A DNA stretch of 64,000 nt from Ianthella basta (lineage: Eukaryota > Porifera > Demospongiae > Verongiida > Ianthellidae). Below are positions 33,657 to 46,700 of the stretch, in pieces. Numbering within the stretch: position 1 is the stretch's first letter; every line of letters begins with the position of its first letter. The stretch spans positions 700,168 to 764,167 of the forward strand of contig OZ025879.1 of assembly GCA_964019415.1 (NCBI GenBank), written 5' to 3'. The position numbers and the translations under genes were made by a program. The notes under the pieces are model-generated. The model was given only the letters and a program-made list of their open reading frames with translations, was not told the DNA's origin and ran no database searches.

Positions 33657-35224
33657 TAGCAGTAGTAAATCAAAATGGTAGTCATCAGTCGGACTAGAGG
33701 TGGAGAACCTCTATTGGTGACTACAGTAGGAGATACGAATTGAGTTGGTCGACACGTTGTTACGCAGATAGAGAGCGCGCCTGAGTGGTGAGCCAGTTGC
33801 GGTGGGAGAGTGGTGGGGTATAGGGAATGACAGTCGCTAGATCCAAGTTCTTGTTACCGTGGTTGGAAGCCGCTCGTAAACATAGGCCATGAAACTGGAG
33901 TGGAATCCGAGCATGAGCCTTTCAGGACTGCATTCTCATTTAATTTCGTGCGATCCATCCGCCGCACGCGATAGTCTACTGAAACTAGCCTACGTAGGAG
34001 GCCGCGGCCGCCCTCCCCCTCCCCAGGTCCAGGCCCTAGCTGTTGATGGTGTAGCTACTGCTGAGGTCGTGAAGGTTCGTCTTAATAAGTCACGTTAGAG
34101 TGATCGACAGGTTCCTTGGTTTTGCTGGTGGCTATGTGCTTCAATTAGTCACAAAGAGACTAGCTACCCCCTCAATGATTCCCTGGAAATGGTATTCATT
34201 AGCAACAGCTGTTCTTGTTTTTGGGGTAGGCTAAGTGCTGTGATGTCATGGCCAACATGATGTCCTACGCAGACATTGACCTGCTTCCATGGGTTCTGTT
34301 AATGTACAGTGAAGTAGCTTGTGTCACTCACAGAATAATCAGTCAATGAAATGTTGCATGTGTACTACTAATAACCATGCATGTCTGTAGTGAATAACAT
34401 ATCCTCTGTTGGCCTTGCCTTCTGTCTCAAGGACTGCATAGTTCCAGCTGTACTTCCTACACTGGCAATTATCTACAAAGTTATCCTTCACACGTTCCTC
34501 AGCGGTTGAGCCCATGCAGGCAGATCAACTTCTATTGCAGATGTAGCCTCGTACCCAGACCCATATGCACCACTGGCACACTATGGGTCTGGGTACAAGA
34601 CTATTGCAGATGTCACTGAAGACATTGCAGGATAGGCTATTGAGGATGCTTGCAGGTCCTTGAATTCTGTTGATTGTGCATGGGTGACGCAAAGTACCTA
34701 ATGATACATTAAACTGCACAAATGTAGCATACTTAATTTGAGGAGGTCCTCCAACTGTACACAGCATGCCATCAGGCGAAGCTATATCCTGGGTAGCTAT
34801 ATATGTACTTAGGTAGCTTGTAGGATTCCAAGTAAACTCTCATCTTTGCAAATGAATTACTTCAAAGTCTCTTAATCTATCAAAAATAGTGTGGAAAGTG
34901 TGGATATATACTGGTGTCAGTGTGAATGTCACACTAAAGTGACGGTGTGACTGATCACACCCTTAGTGTGAGCATTGAGTGCATGGTGTGACAGGGTCAA
35001 ACCATTTTTTAACAGTGTGGACAGTGAATGTGAAAGTGCAGTGAAGTTTACATACAATCCATGCTGTGTTTTGTGGACTTGCTGATGTTAAATGAGGAGT
35101 GATTTGGATGAAGTTGCTATTATTTGCAGAGGTAATACTCTGGTTAATATTGAATGGTAAGGTTCAGTTACTTTCAAATTGTTTCTGTCTGTGTAGGCTA
35201 GCTGTGACAGGACAAAGTGGTGGA
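33657..35224. other. Module spacer before gene F
   Basis: Paralogous to 164-1723. No confident gene. Conserved acceptor-like tctgtgtag at 35189-35197. Confidence 0.55.
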
Positions 35225-37497
35225 ATGGAGTGTGTGGTTGTGTTGTGTCTGTTGTCAGGTAAGTGGTGACCTGTGTAGTGGCCTGGGTGAGGCTGGGTGA
35301 ACAGACACTGAGTGATATCTACCTTTTTCCTCTTCAGTCGTTGGTGTGATTGTGGAAGGTCAGGGCAACTTTGTACTACCACCTGAAGACAACTACAACC
35401 TTCCTCTTGATCCATATGAAGCAGCAGATTCTGTTTTTGTGTTCTGTGTTTATAATGTAACAGGAGCTACGCCTAACCTTGTGTTTCGTAAGGATGGAGT
35501 TCGCATTGAAACTGGTATACTGCCAAATCAAGGAGTCGGTATACCTGTTCCCAATGGAGACTACACCCCATCAGTGGAGGGCACCTATACATGCAGTGTA
35601 ACTATAAATGGACAAAGCAGGGGAACAAGGGACACCATTGTCAGTTTACCAGGTAAGTTCATTTTGCATCATGAATTTGTCTCATATGTACAGTCAGGTA
35701 GTGTCTGTTAGCTAGTACCCCCCCCCCCCTCCCCCCCCGCAGTGTTGTTCTCAGTTGATGTGGCCACTGCAGTAGTAACTGCAGGAGAGACAGTGTCAGT
35801 GAACTGCAGTCAGACAGGATACATCAGAACAGAATGGAGCTGGAGGAGGAATGGAGCTGACATCACATCTGATATGAACGAGAGAGTGTACACTGAGCTG
35901 TCTGCAAGGACCAATTTGAGACCAGTGGTAGGTAATGTTGTTCCCAACCACCTGAGTCTCTTCCTCCACCTGCGGTATCCACGTGTGATGGACAATGGAG
36001 TTTACACATGTGTCGCAGAAACAGCCACACAGACAGTCACTGTGGACGTGCAGCCACCAGGTGGGTCACTCCATAACGTTTGACAACTAAGTATTAGGAC
36101 ATCATGCCATATATATAAGGCTAGCTATCCATTGTAAGCTGTATGCACCACTCTCTGTACATGTTCCTCCTACTGCTTCCCTCACAGCCAATGTCAGGTT
36201 CAATGACAGTGGCCCAGTGAGCTATGAGGTGCCTCTGCCCTTTGAGAACAACACTGTGTCCTACACTGACTTCCTCTACAGTGGCAGTGAGGACAGTGGG
36301 ATGCTGAGGGGAGGAGTGGGTCAGTTGGTGGATGGGGTGACAGGGACGGCGACACTGGACACAAATGAGGGGAGGTTCCCGTGGGTGGGGTGGACCACAC
36401 CCCTTGAGGAGATCATCTTTGACTTTGGTAGCCTCCATCAGTTTGGCTCTGTCTCAGTGCATGCTTACTTCAACAGCTCAGGAGTGAGATGGTTTAGTAC
36501 TATTGAGGTGGCCATCTCTCAAAACATGGAACAGTGGAATGCATTCTCTCAAGAACTAAATGACCTTCATGGCCCACAGAATGTTATGGTGCCAACTGTG
36601 ATGGCCGACAACAGCACTGCAGAAGGTCGTTATGTCCGTCTTCGCTTTGACAACTTCCAAGGCTCAGGGCTAATGCTCATCAGTGAGGTGTCCTTTGACA
36701 GTACAGTTGGTGAGTTTCTTAATAGCTTACTCATGCAGCTGACCCACTCTGCTGTGTTTCTTTGCTGCTTCGCAGTACCTCCCAGTGCACCAGTGAGTAT
36801 TGATGGCCTTCTGGTAGGAGTAATCGTTGCAATTGCTGCTCTAATTGTTGTAATAATCACTGCATCTATCACTATCTCTTGCATCATAAAGAAGAGAAGG
36901 GTGTCAACCAGGGCACCAAGGTGAGCTACACACTGACTGCACAGTTTGTATACCCATGTACACAGTGCATGCAATTACTACTAGTGTCATGAACCCAACC
37001 CTAGTGTAATGACAAACGTCTACTCTGGCAGAAGTCTGTGGTAAGTGGCTGCCGCACGATTGTCCTTTGATTATTGTTATGGGTATATGCACTACATGTA
37101 TAAAGGGAACCAGGTTACTGCTTCACATCAATAATGCAGAGATGTGTGGTATGCAACTTGAATGTAGCAGAGATCTGCAATTGTACACATCTGTAGCGTA
37201 AATAGAATATGCATGCTTGCGGCATTATGTTCAGCCCATTGCTCTCCCCTCAGAGGTGAAGGCTCTGCAGAGGACTACAGCTATCCTTACAATTACAACA
37301 ATCCTCCAACTGAGATGGTCAAGAATCCAGCTTATGTTACCATGGAAACAGGCCAGATTGTGAGGTCCCAAAATGATGAAGGCAATGTGACGGATCATGC
37401 CTACGCAACGATTGGTAGGGAGGAGAACAATACAGAAGCTAGTGCACTAAGTGATGAGGACACACTGCAAAGTGCTTCTGAGCCTTCATACATATGA
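35225..37497 (+). CDS. Family 1 receptor F: Ig-Ig-DDR DS-like-TM with NPAY/YxxM tail
   Basis: Exons 35225-35258, 35338-35652, 35743-36060, 36188-36709, 36776-36920, 37254-37497; 525 residues. Domains as in gene A. The mature N-terminus begins VVGVIVEGQG rather than AFGVLVEGQG. Exon 3 is shortened by a few residues before the second half of the Ig (VCAET instead of the QEGT form). Exon 5 is one codon shorter in the membrane-proximal linker (VPPSAPVSIDG). The tail carries [25 protein letters not shown] and ends EPSYI, so every motif is intact; this is one of the best candidates for a fully functional copy. Confidence 0.87.
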
Positions 37498-38138
37498 GGA
37501 TACTGGCATTCATTCAAAGGTGCTGATTTTGTTCAGAGCTGTCAATCTCTATAGCTAATAAACATGCGTAGACTACAAATAGAATATGGCAGTTTATATG
37601 TTTGTAGTTGCACAGGATATGTACAAATAGCAATATACTGTATGTGCAATTGTTATGGACTATCGGCTGAAATGGTGCATGAAACTGATTTGGTGCAATT
37701 ACTGCAGTGTTGTTTCCTTGATAAGAGCTCTAGGGAGTCCTTATCCTGTGTTGAGTATACAGATACAAATAGTATTTTGATAGCACATCTTGTTCTGTCT
37801 GTACCAACATTAACCTATGTGGGCGATTCCATTTGATGAAGAGATCATGCCTTCTAATGTGTAACTATACTACCAAGCTTTTTTGTTTCTGCACGCACAT
37901 GTGTCATATTGTGTGAAGGATTAGTTGATAGTGGCCCATCTGGTCAGATGGAGTTCGTAAACTTACTTCAAATGGAGAACACTTGACGCTGATGAGTAAG
38001 CTTAACTGGATTCATGCCCTACAGTAAGATGTACATTGTACCGTTATATTATAGGAGCTGCATGTGTATGCGTGTAAGGGGAAGGAGTGCTGTGATGTTG
38101 GGGGAGTACTTACAGCAGGCAGAGGACTGTGACATTAG

Positions 38139-38451
38139 CTGAGAATCATGCATTTCAAACTTGCAATTATTAATTGCAGTATGACATCACATTCAATTCC
38201 CTGGGGGTGTTTAAATCCCTGGGGGGCCTAAATCCCTGGGGGTGCCTAAATCCCTGTTATTATCCCTAAAGATTATGCATTTCCATTGCAAGCAATTGCA
38301 ACTACAATTGCATTAAAAGTTGCATAAACTGGTAGTTCATCTTCAAATTTAGCAGTGCTTCAAGTTGTTTTGGAAGCATGCAATGACATCTTAGTGGCAA
38401 TTGTTTGTATATATCACTGGCTATAGCATAATGCACTGTGTAGCTTGTGTG

Positions 38452-38483
<32 letters not shown>

Positions 38484-38592
38484 GCCTGCAGTACATGGGT
38501 TCACCACTTCATCCACACTGGAGAGATGGCAATGCCAATCTTAGCCCAGCACTATGCAGAAGTGTACATTTGTATACTGTATATGTACACCA
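38139..38592. repeat. Left copy of ~450-bp direct repeat flanking a 13-kb interval
   Basis: Near-identical to 51627-52084, including the G-rich CCTAAATCCC array and a CA tract. After 38592 (CACCAGC) the sequence leaves the family 1 3' block, whereas the right copy continues through it. Confidence 0.8.
38446..38484. repeat. (AC)n microsatellite
   Basis: CA dinucleotide tract inside the left direct repeat; the right copy has the shorter CACACCCACACACACA form. Confidence 0.9.
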
Positions 38593-40783
38593 GCTGGCCT
38601 CTCTTCAACTGTTTCTGGCTTGGGTAGTGTGTGATTATCAGATTGCATGAGAGGGAAATGGATCAGAGGAATTAAAAGATCCTATATGGTGTCTGCACAG
38701 TGTTGCTGCGGTAGGCCTGCCAGGCTGCGTGCAAAGCCAACGAAGTGTGAAAACACCATGCACGATGTCTTCTATGGAAACACACATGTTCCCTTGGTGG
38801 AATAGGCGATCTCACAACGGATTTGTCTCGTGTATACATGTGTACGTGCATGTCCATGTGCATGTGTATGCGCATGTGCATGTGCATGTGTGCGTGCACG
38901 TGTATGTTCATTTGTATGTGTGTGTGTGTGTTGCACATAAGTTTCTATGGCAACCATACATGTGAGTTACCTTGGTAACCATATTCTGCAAAATACAAGC
39001 ATTTCTCAACATGTATCCTGTTTGCAAAGTACAAAGTACATTGTGAGAACAACACAAGGGATGTCAACATGACCTTTGTGTTGTGCTACCCCCCACACAC
39101 AGACAGAGAGTCACATACGTACACTGCAGTCAGACACAGTGGTGCCACTCTGCAGCCAGACATCATCATTCACTGCAGTGACAACAGTCACACACAGCAG
39201 TCACACAGAAAAGAAACGGCTCTAGGAGCATATACGTATTACATCTCCACACTGCTAATATAATGTGCTACAAGTCACATGCATGCAGATGTCTAGTATA
39301 AGCCATGCAGAATGGCCAGCAAATCCTGTTGGAAGAACAGCTACTGTTGTCTGTCACTTCACTAATAATATAACCTTCCATATCAATTGAACATTCTGAT
39401 TACAATGACCACCTTAGACAAGAATAAATAATGTAAATGGAAAAATCATAACCAGCTACACTATAGCTACAGTTAATTTCATGATGGCTGTCTATGATAG
39501 TAAACCTTGCACAGAAGTCACTCAGACAGGCTGCAGTCAAACTGATCAAACACATGCACTGCACCGGCTAAGTCATTATGCACACTTTCAGGTGTAGCTA
39601 GCTCATTTCATGCATGTGAGATGACTAACCCGAACTGCCATCAGTGACAGCTCTGTGTAGCCCTATATACCCTACATGCTTATAAGATCACAAATGAGAG
39701 GCAATGGGCAACAGTGCTCTCTACTAGTGGATGAATGGCAAGTACACGTGTGTGTGTGGTCCATATATCAGGAACAGTAAACAGTCACGCATGCAATTGA
39801 CCGGATCGTTCCAGTAAGGCAGGAGGCGTGGTTTGAGATGAATGATGTCACCACTAATTATATCGGCGAATGGGCAGCTTCGTTTGTGGCGCAGCAGTAC
39901 ACAATTTCCCCTTTCGAAAGCGGCCTACTGACTTTTGGTGCAGTGTAATCTGACCCTTGTTCGTAGTGCATGTGCTCGCTCGTTTTTTATTTGCAGACTA
40001 CTGTCGGCGCGGGCTCGTCGGAGACAACTTGTGCGAAGAGTAGACGGGCGTGATACAAGAAACCAACATAAAAGTGTTCAGAGAGCTGTAGACATTATGA
40101 AATATGCTCTTCTCTTTGAGGTGAGTACAGTATTGTTTTCACTAGCTTGTTCTTGCCAGCTCTAGTTGTGTTAAAGTACTATGCTGCTTGCTTTTTGTAG
40201 GCAATGTCTGCTGTGGTGGTGGCTGTGTGGTTGCATTTCCTGAACGTTGTATACGTAGCTAGCCTTCAAGCTGAGTGCTCTGCATACGCTTCACTTACAC
40301 ATGTGCAGATACTGTCTACTGAGAGAATCGCTGGATTCGCTATTCGTTGATCTAGGTGAGTGCATTATTGTTATCACTTGTTCTTGCTAGCTCTAATTGT
40401 GTTAAAGTACGTTTCTCTTTTTTCTCATCTTGCTACAACTAATGCAGTATCTGCTTATAGAACGTGCTATTTATAGAATAACTAGTTCCAAGGCCCGCCT
40501 TTGGCAAGCCCTAAATTCGGCCCTGTTTGCCCGTTCTCCATCCTTTGCGACGCTCTATGCCACAGTGCAGTCCCTGTGCCTCTTGAAGTTTGATGGCGAA
40601 CCGTTCCCATGCACCGGAGGTTGGCAGGTGAAAGTTGGCCTAAACTCTTTCATCATTCTCACCATGGCTGTTGGAGAATGCCGACGATTCAGTACACCCT
40701 ACAGCACGGCATCATAATGTTAGGTGGCAGTCCATTCTCAGGCGCGAGAAAACTCGGGGCAAATTCTGCTTGAGTTCTCTCTG
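38593..40783. other. Unique region left of the satellite
   Basis: About 2.2 kb not repeated elsewhere in the window. It contains TG-rich stretches (38,830-38,935) and a possible small spliced transcript at 39997-40350. An open frame of about 90 codons at 40448-40717 after a GCAG acceptor-like site shows no recognisable domain. Confidence 0.5.
39997..40350 (+). other. Possible small two-exon gene (hypothetical)
   Basis: A pyrimidine-rich acceptor ends at 39996 (TTTTTTATTTGCAG) and a donor at 40121 (GAG|GTGAGT), then an acceptor at 40200 (CTTTTTGTAG). Joined in phase 0 they read ...DIMKYALLFE-AMSAVVVAVWLHF... to TGA at 40348-40350: a basic N-terminal part and one hydrophobic segment. A further donor (CTAG|GTGAGT at 40355) follows the stop, so the transcript may equally be non-coding. 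No family recognised; low confidence. Confidence 0.25.
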
Positions 40784-43700
40784 TCTTGCCTCATCTTGCC
40801 TCATCTTGCTTCATCTTGCTATATCTTACCTCATCTTGCCTCATCTTGCTATATCTTGCCTCATCTTGCTTCATCTTGCTATTTCTTGCCTCATCTTGCT
40901 TCATCTTGCTATATCTTGCCTCATCTTGCTATATCTTGCTTCATCTTGCTATTTCTTGCCTCATCTTGCAACATCTTTACTCATTTTGCCTCATCTTGCC
41001 TTATCTTGCAAAATCTTGCCTCATCTTGCCTCATCTTGCTATTTCTTGCCTCATCTTGCAATACATTGTATCTTGCTTCATCTTGCTTCATCTTGCCATA
41101 ATATCTTGCCTCATCTTGCAATATCTTGACTCATTTTGCCTCATCTTGCCTCATCTTGCAATATCTTGCCTCATCTAGCCTCATCTTGCTATTTCTTGCC
41201 TCATCTTGCAATACTTACCTCATCTTGCCTCATCTTACTATATCTTGCCTCATCTTGCTTCATCTTGTATTTCTTGCCTAATCATGCAATATCTTGCCTC
41301 ATCTTGCAATATCTTGACTCATTTTGCCTCATCTTGCCTCATCTTGCTATTTCTTGCCTCATCTTGCAATATCTTGCCTCATCTTGCCTCATCTTGCTAT
41401 TTCTTGCCTCATCTTGCAATATCTTGCCTCATCTTGCTTCTTCTTGCTATTTCTTGCCTCATCTTGCAATATCTTACCTCATCTTGCCTCATCTTGCAAT
41501 ATCTTGCCTCATCTTGCTTCATCTTGCTATTTCTTGCCTAATCATGCAATATCTTGCCTCATCTTTCTTCATCTTGTTTATCTTGCCTCATCTTGCCTCA
41601 TCTTGCCTCATCTTACATCATCTTGCCTCATCTTGCTATTTCTTGCCTCATCTTGCAATATTTTGCCTCATCTTGCCTCATCTTGCTTCATCTTGCTATA
41701 TCTTGCCTCATCTTGCTTCATCTTGCTATATCTTGCCTCATCTTGCTTCATCTTGCTTCATCTTGCTATATCTTGCTATATCTTGCCATATCTTGCCTCA
41801 TCTTGCCTCATCTTGCTTCATCTTGCTATATCTTGCTTCATCTTGCTATATCGTGCTTCATCTTGCTATTTCTTGTCTCATATTGCTTCATCTTGCCATA
41901 TCCTGCCTCATCTTGCTATATCTTACCTCATCTTGCCTCATCTTGCTATATCTTTCCTCATCTTGCTTCATCTTGCTATATCTTATACCTCATCTTGCCT
42001 CATGCATCTTGCTATTTCTTGTCTCATCTTGCAATATTTTGCCTAATCTTGTCTCATCTTGAAATATCATGCCTCATCTTGCTTCATCTTGCAATATCTT
42101 GCTTCATCTTGCTTCATCTTGCTATATCTTACCTCAACTTGCCTCATCTTGCTATATCTTGCCTCATCTTGCCTCATGATCATCTTGCTATTTCTTGCCT
42201 CATCTGGCAATATCTTGACTCATTTTGCCTTATCTTACCTCATCTTGCAAAATCTTGCCTCATCTTGCCTCATCTTGCTATATCTTGCCTCATCTTGCAG
42301 TATCTTGCCTCATCTTGCTTCATCTTGCTATAATATCTTGCCTCATCTTGCTGCTTCTTGCTATATCTTGCCTCATCTTGCAATATCTTGACTCATTTTG
42401 CCTCATCTTGCTATATCTTTCCTCATCTTGCTTCATCTTGCTATTTCTTGCCTCATCTTGCTATATCTTGCCTCATCTTGCTTCATCTTGCTATATCTTG
42501 CCTCATCTTGCCTCATCTTGCTATTTCTTGCCTCATCTTGCCTCATCTTGCTATTTCTTGCCTCATCTTACCTCATCTTGCAAAATCTTGCTATATCTTG
42601 CCTCATCTTGCTATAATATCTTGCCTCATCTTGCTTCATCTTGCTATAATATCTTGCCTCATCTTGCCTCATCTTGCTATTTCTTGCCTCATCTTGCTAT
42701 GTCTTGCCTCATCTTGCCTCATCTTGCTATTGCTTGCCTCATCTTGCAAAATCTTGCCTCATCTTGCCTCATCTTGCTATATCTTGCCTCATCTTGCAGT
42801 ATCTTGCCTCATCTTGCTTCATCTTGCTATAATATCTTGCCTTATCTTGCTGCTTCTTGCTATATCTTGCCTCATCTTGCAATATCTTGACTCATTTTGC
42901 CTCATCTTGCTATATCTTTCCTCATCTTGCTTCATCTTGCTATTTCTTGCCTCATCTTGCTATATCTTGCCTCATCTTGCTTCATCTTGCTATATCTTGC
43001 CTCATCTTGCCTCATCTTGCTATTTCTTGCCTCATCTTGCCTCATCTTGCTATTTCTTGCCTCATCTTACCTCATCTTGCAAAATCTTGCTATATCTTGC
43101 CTCATCTTGCAATACCTTGCCTCATCTTGCTTCATCTTGCTATAATATCTTGCCTCATCTTGCAATATCTTGCTATTTCTTGCCTCATCTTGCTATATCT
43201 TGCCTCATCTTGCTTCATCTTGCTATATCTTGCCTCATCTTGCCTCATCTTGCTATTTCTTGCCTCATCTTGCCTCATCTTGCTATTTCTTGCCTCATCT
43301 TACCTCATCTTGCAAAATCTTGCTATATCTTGCCTCATCTTGCAATACCTTGCCTCATCTTGCTTCATCTTGCTATATCTTTCCTCATCTTGCCTCATCT
43401 TGCTATTTCTTGCCTCATCTTGCTATGTCTTGCCTCATCTTGCTTCATCTTGCTATATCTTGCCTCATCTTGCCTCATCTTGCCTCATCTTGCTATTGCT
43501 TGCCTCATCTTGCAAAATCTTGCCTCATCTTGTCTCATCTTGCTATATCTTGCCTCATCTTGCAGTATCTTGCCTCATCTTGCTTCATCTTGCTATAATA
43601 TCTTGCCTCATCTTGCTGCTTCTTGCTATATCTTGCCTCATCTTGCAATATCTTGACTCATTTTGCCTCATCTTGCAATATCTTGCCTCATCTTTCTTCA

Positions 43701-46700
43701 TCTTGCTATATCTTGCCTCATCTTGTTTTTTCTTGCTATATCTTGCCTCATCTTGCAATATCTTACCTCATCTTGCCTCATCTTGCTATATCTTGCCTCA
43801 TCTTGCTTCATCTTGCTATTTCTTGCCTCATCTTGCTTCATCTTGCTATGTCTTGCCTCATCTTGCTTCATCTTGTTATATCTTACCTCATCTTGCCTCA
43901 TCTTGCTATATCTTGCTTCATCTTGCTATTTCTTGTCTCATATTGCTTCATCTTGCTATATCTTGCCTCATCTTGCTATAATATCTTGCCTCATCTTGCT
44001 GTTTCTTGCTATCTCTTGCCTTATCTTGCAATATCTTGACTCATTTTGCCTCATCTTGCCTCATCTTGCTATATCTTGCCTCATCTTGCTTCATCTTGCT
44101 ATATCTTGCCTCATCTTGCCTCATCTTGCTATTGCTTGCCTCATCTTGCTATTGCTTGCCTCATCTTGCAAAATCTTGCCTCATCTTGCCTCATCTTGCC
44201 ATATCTTGCCTCATCTTGCAATATCTTGCCTCATCTTGCTTCATCTTGCTATAATATCTTGCCTCATCTTGCTGCTTCTTGCTATATCTTGCCTCATCTT
44301 GCAATATCTTGACCCTTTTGGCCTCATCTTGCAATATCTTGCCTCATCTTTCTTCATCTTGCTATATCTTGCCTCATCTTGGTTCATCTTGCTATATCTT
44401 ACCTCATCTTGCCTCATCTTGCTATATCTTGCCTCATCTTGCTTTATCTTGCTATATCTTGCCTCATCTTGCAATATCTTGCCTCATCTTGCTTCATCTT
44501 GCTATGATATCTTGCCTCATCTTGCTGCTTCTTGCTATATCTTGCCTCATCTTGCAATATCTTGACTCATTTTGCCTCATCTTGCCTCATCTTGCTATAT
44601 CTTGCCTCATCTTGCTTATTCTTGCTATATCTTGCCTCATCTTGCAATATCTTACCTCATCTTGCCTCACCTTGCTATATCTTGCCTCATCTTGCTTCAT
44701 CTTGCTATTTCTTGCCTAATCTTGCAATATCTTGCCTCATCTTTCTTCATCTTGCTTTATCTTGCCTCATCTTGCCTCATCTTACCTCATCTTACCTCAT
44801 CTTGCTATTTCTTGCCTCATCTTGCAATATTTTGCCTCATCTTACTATATCTTGCTTCATCTTGCTATATCTTGCGTCATCTTGCTTCATCTTGCTATAC
44901 CTTGCCTCATCTTGCCTCATCTTGCTTTATCTTGCTATATCTTGCTATATCTTGCCTCATCTTGCTATATCTAGCCTCATCTTGCTATATCTTGCCTCAT
45001 CTTGCTTCATCTTGCTATATCTTATACCTCATCTTGCCTCATGCATCTTGCTATTTCTTGTCTCATCTTGCAATATTTTGCCTCATCTTGCTTCATCTTG
45101 CTATTTCTTGTCTCATCTTGCAGTAACTTGCCTCATCTTGCTTCATGTTGCTATATCTTGCCTCATCTTGCCTCATCTTGCTTTATCTTGCTATATCTTG
45201 CTATATCTTGCCTCATCTTGCTAAGTCTTGCCTCATCTTGCAATATCTTGCTATTTCTTGCCTCATCTTGCTTCATCTTGCTATATCTTCCTTCATCTTG
45301 CTATATCTTGCTTCATCTTGCTATTTCTTGTCTCATATTGCTTCATCTTGCTATATCTTGCCTCATCTTGCTATATCTTGCCTCATCTTGCTTCATCTTG
45401 CTATATCTTATACCTCATCTTGCCTCATGCATCTTGCTATTTCTTGTCTCATCTTGCAATATTTTGCCTCATCTTGCTTCATCTTGCTATTTCTCATCTC
45501 ATCTTGCAATAACTTGCCTCATCTTGCTTCATGTTGCTATATCTTGCCTCATCTTGCCTCATCTTGCTATTTCTTGCCTCATCTTGCTTCATCTTGCTAT
45601 ATCTTATACCTCATCTTGCCTCATGCATCTTGCTATTTCTTGTCTCATCTTGCAATATTTTGCCTCATCTTGCTTCATCTTGCTATTTCTTGTCTCATCT
45701 TGCAATAACTTGCCTCATCTTGCTTCATGTTGCTATATCTTGCCTCATCTTGCCTCATCTTGCTATTTCTTGCCTCATCTTGCAAAATCTTGCCTCATCT
45801 TGCCTCATCTTGCAATATTTTGCCTCATCTTGCTTCATCTTGCTATAATATCTTGCCTCATCTTGCTGCTTCTTGCTATATCTTGCCTCATCTTGCAATA
45901 TCTTGACTCATTTTGCCTCATCTTGCAATAACTTGCCTCATCTTGCTTCATCTTGCTATATCTCGCCTCATCTTGCTTCTTCTTGCTATATCTTGCCTCA
46001 TCTTGCAATATCTTACCTCATCTTGCCTCATCTTGCTATATCTTGCCTCATCTTGCTATTTCTTGCCTAATCTTGCAATATCTTGCCTCATCTTTCTTCA
46101 TCTTGCTTTATCTTGCCTCATCTTGCCTCATCTTGCTTGATCTTTCTATTTCTTGTCTCATCTTGCAATATTTTGCCTCATCTTGCTTCATCTTGCTATA
46201 TCTTACCTCATCTTGCCTCATCTTGCTATGTCTTACCTCATCTTGCTTCATCTTGCTATATCTTGCCTCATCTTGCTATTTCTTGACTCATCTTGCTTCA
46301 NNNNNNNNNNNNNNNNNNNNNNNNNNNNNNNNNNNNNNNNNNNNNNNNNNNNNNNNNNNNNNNNNNNNNNNNNNNNNNNNNNNNNNNNNNNNNNNNNNNN
46401 NNNNNNNNNNNNNNNNNNNNNNNNNNNNNNNNNNNNNNNNNNNNNNNNNNNNNNNNNNNNNNNNNNNNNNNNNNNNNNNNNNNNNNNNNNNNNNNNNNNN
46501 CTCATCTTGCCTCATCTTGCTTCATCTTGCTATATCTTGCCTCATCTTGCTTCATCTTGCTTCATCTTGCCTCATCTTGCTTCATCTTGCTATATCTAGC
46601 CTCATCTTGCTTCATCTTGCCTCATCTTGCAATATCTAGCCTCATCTTGTCTCATCTTGCTTCATCTTGCAATATCTTGCCTCATCTTGCTTCATCTTGC

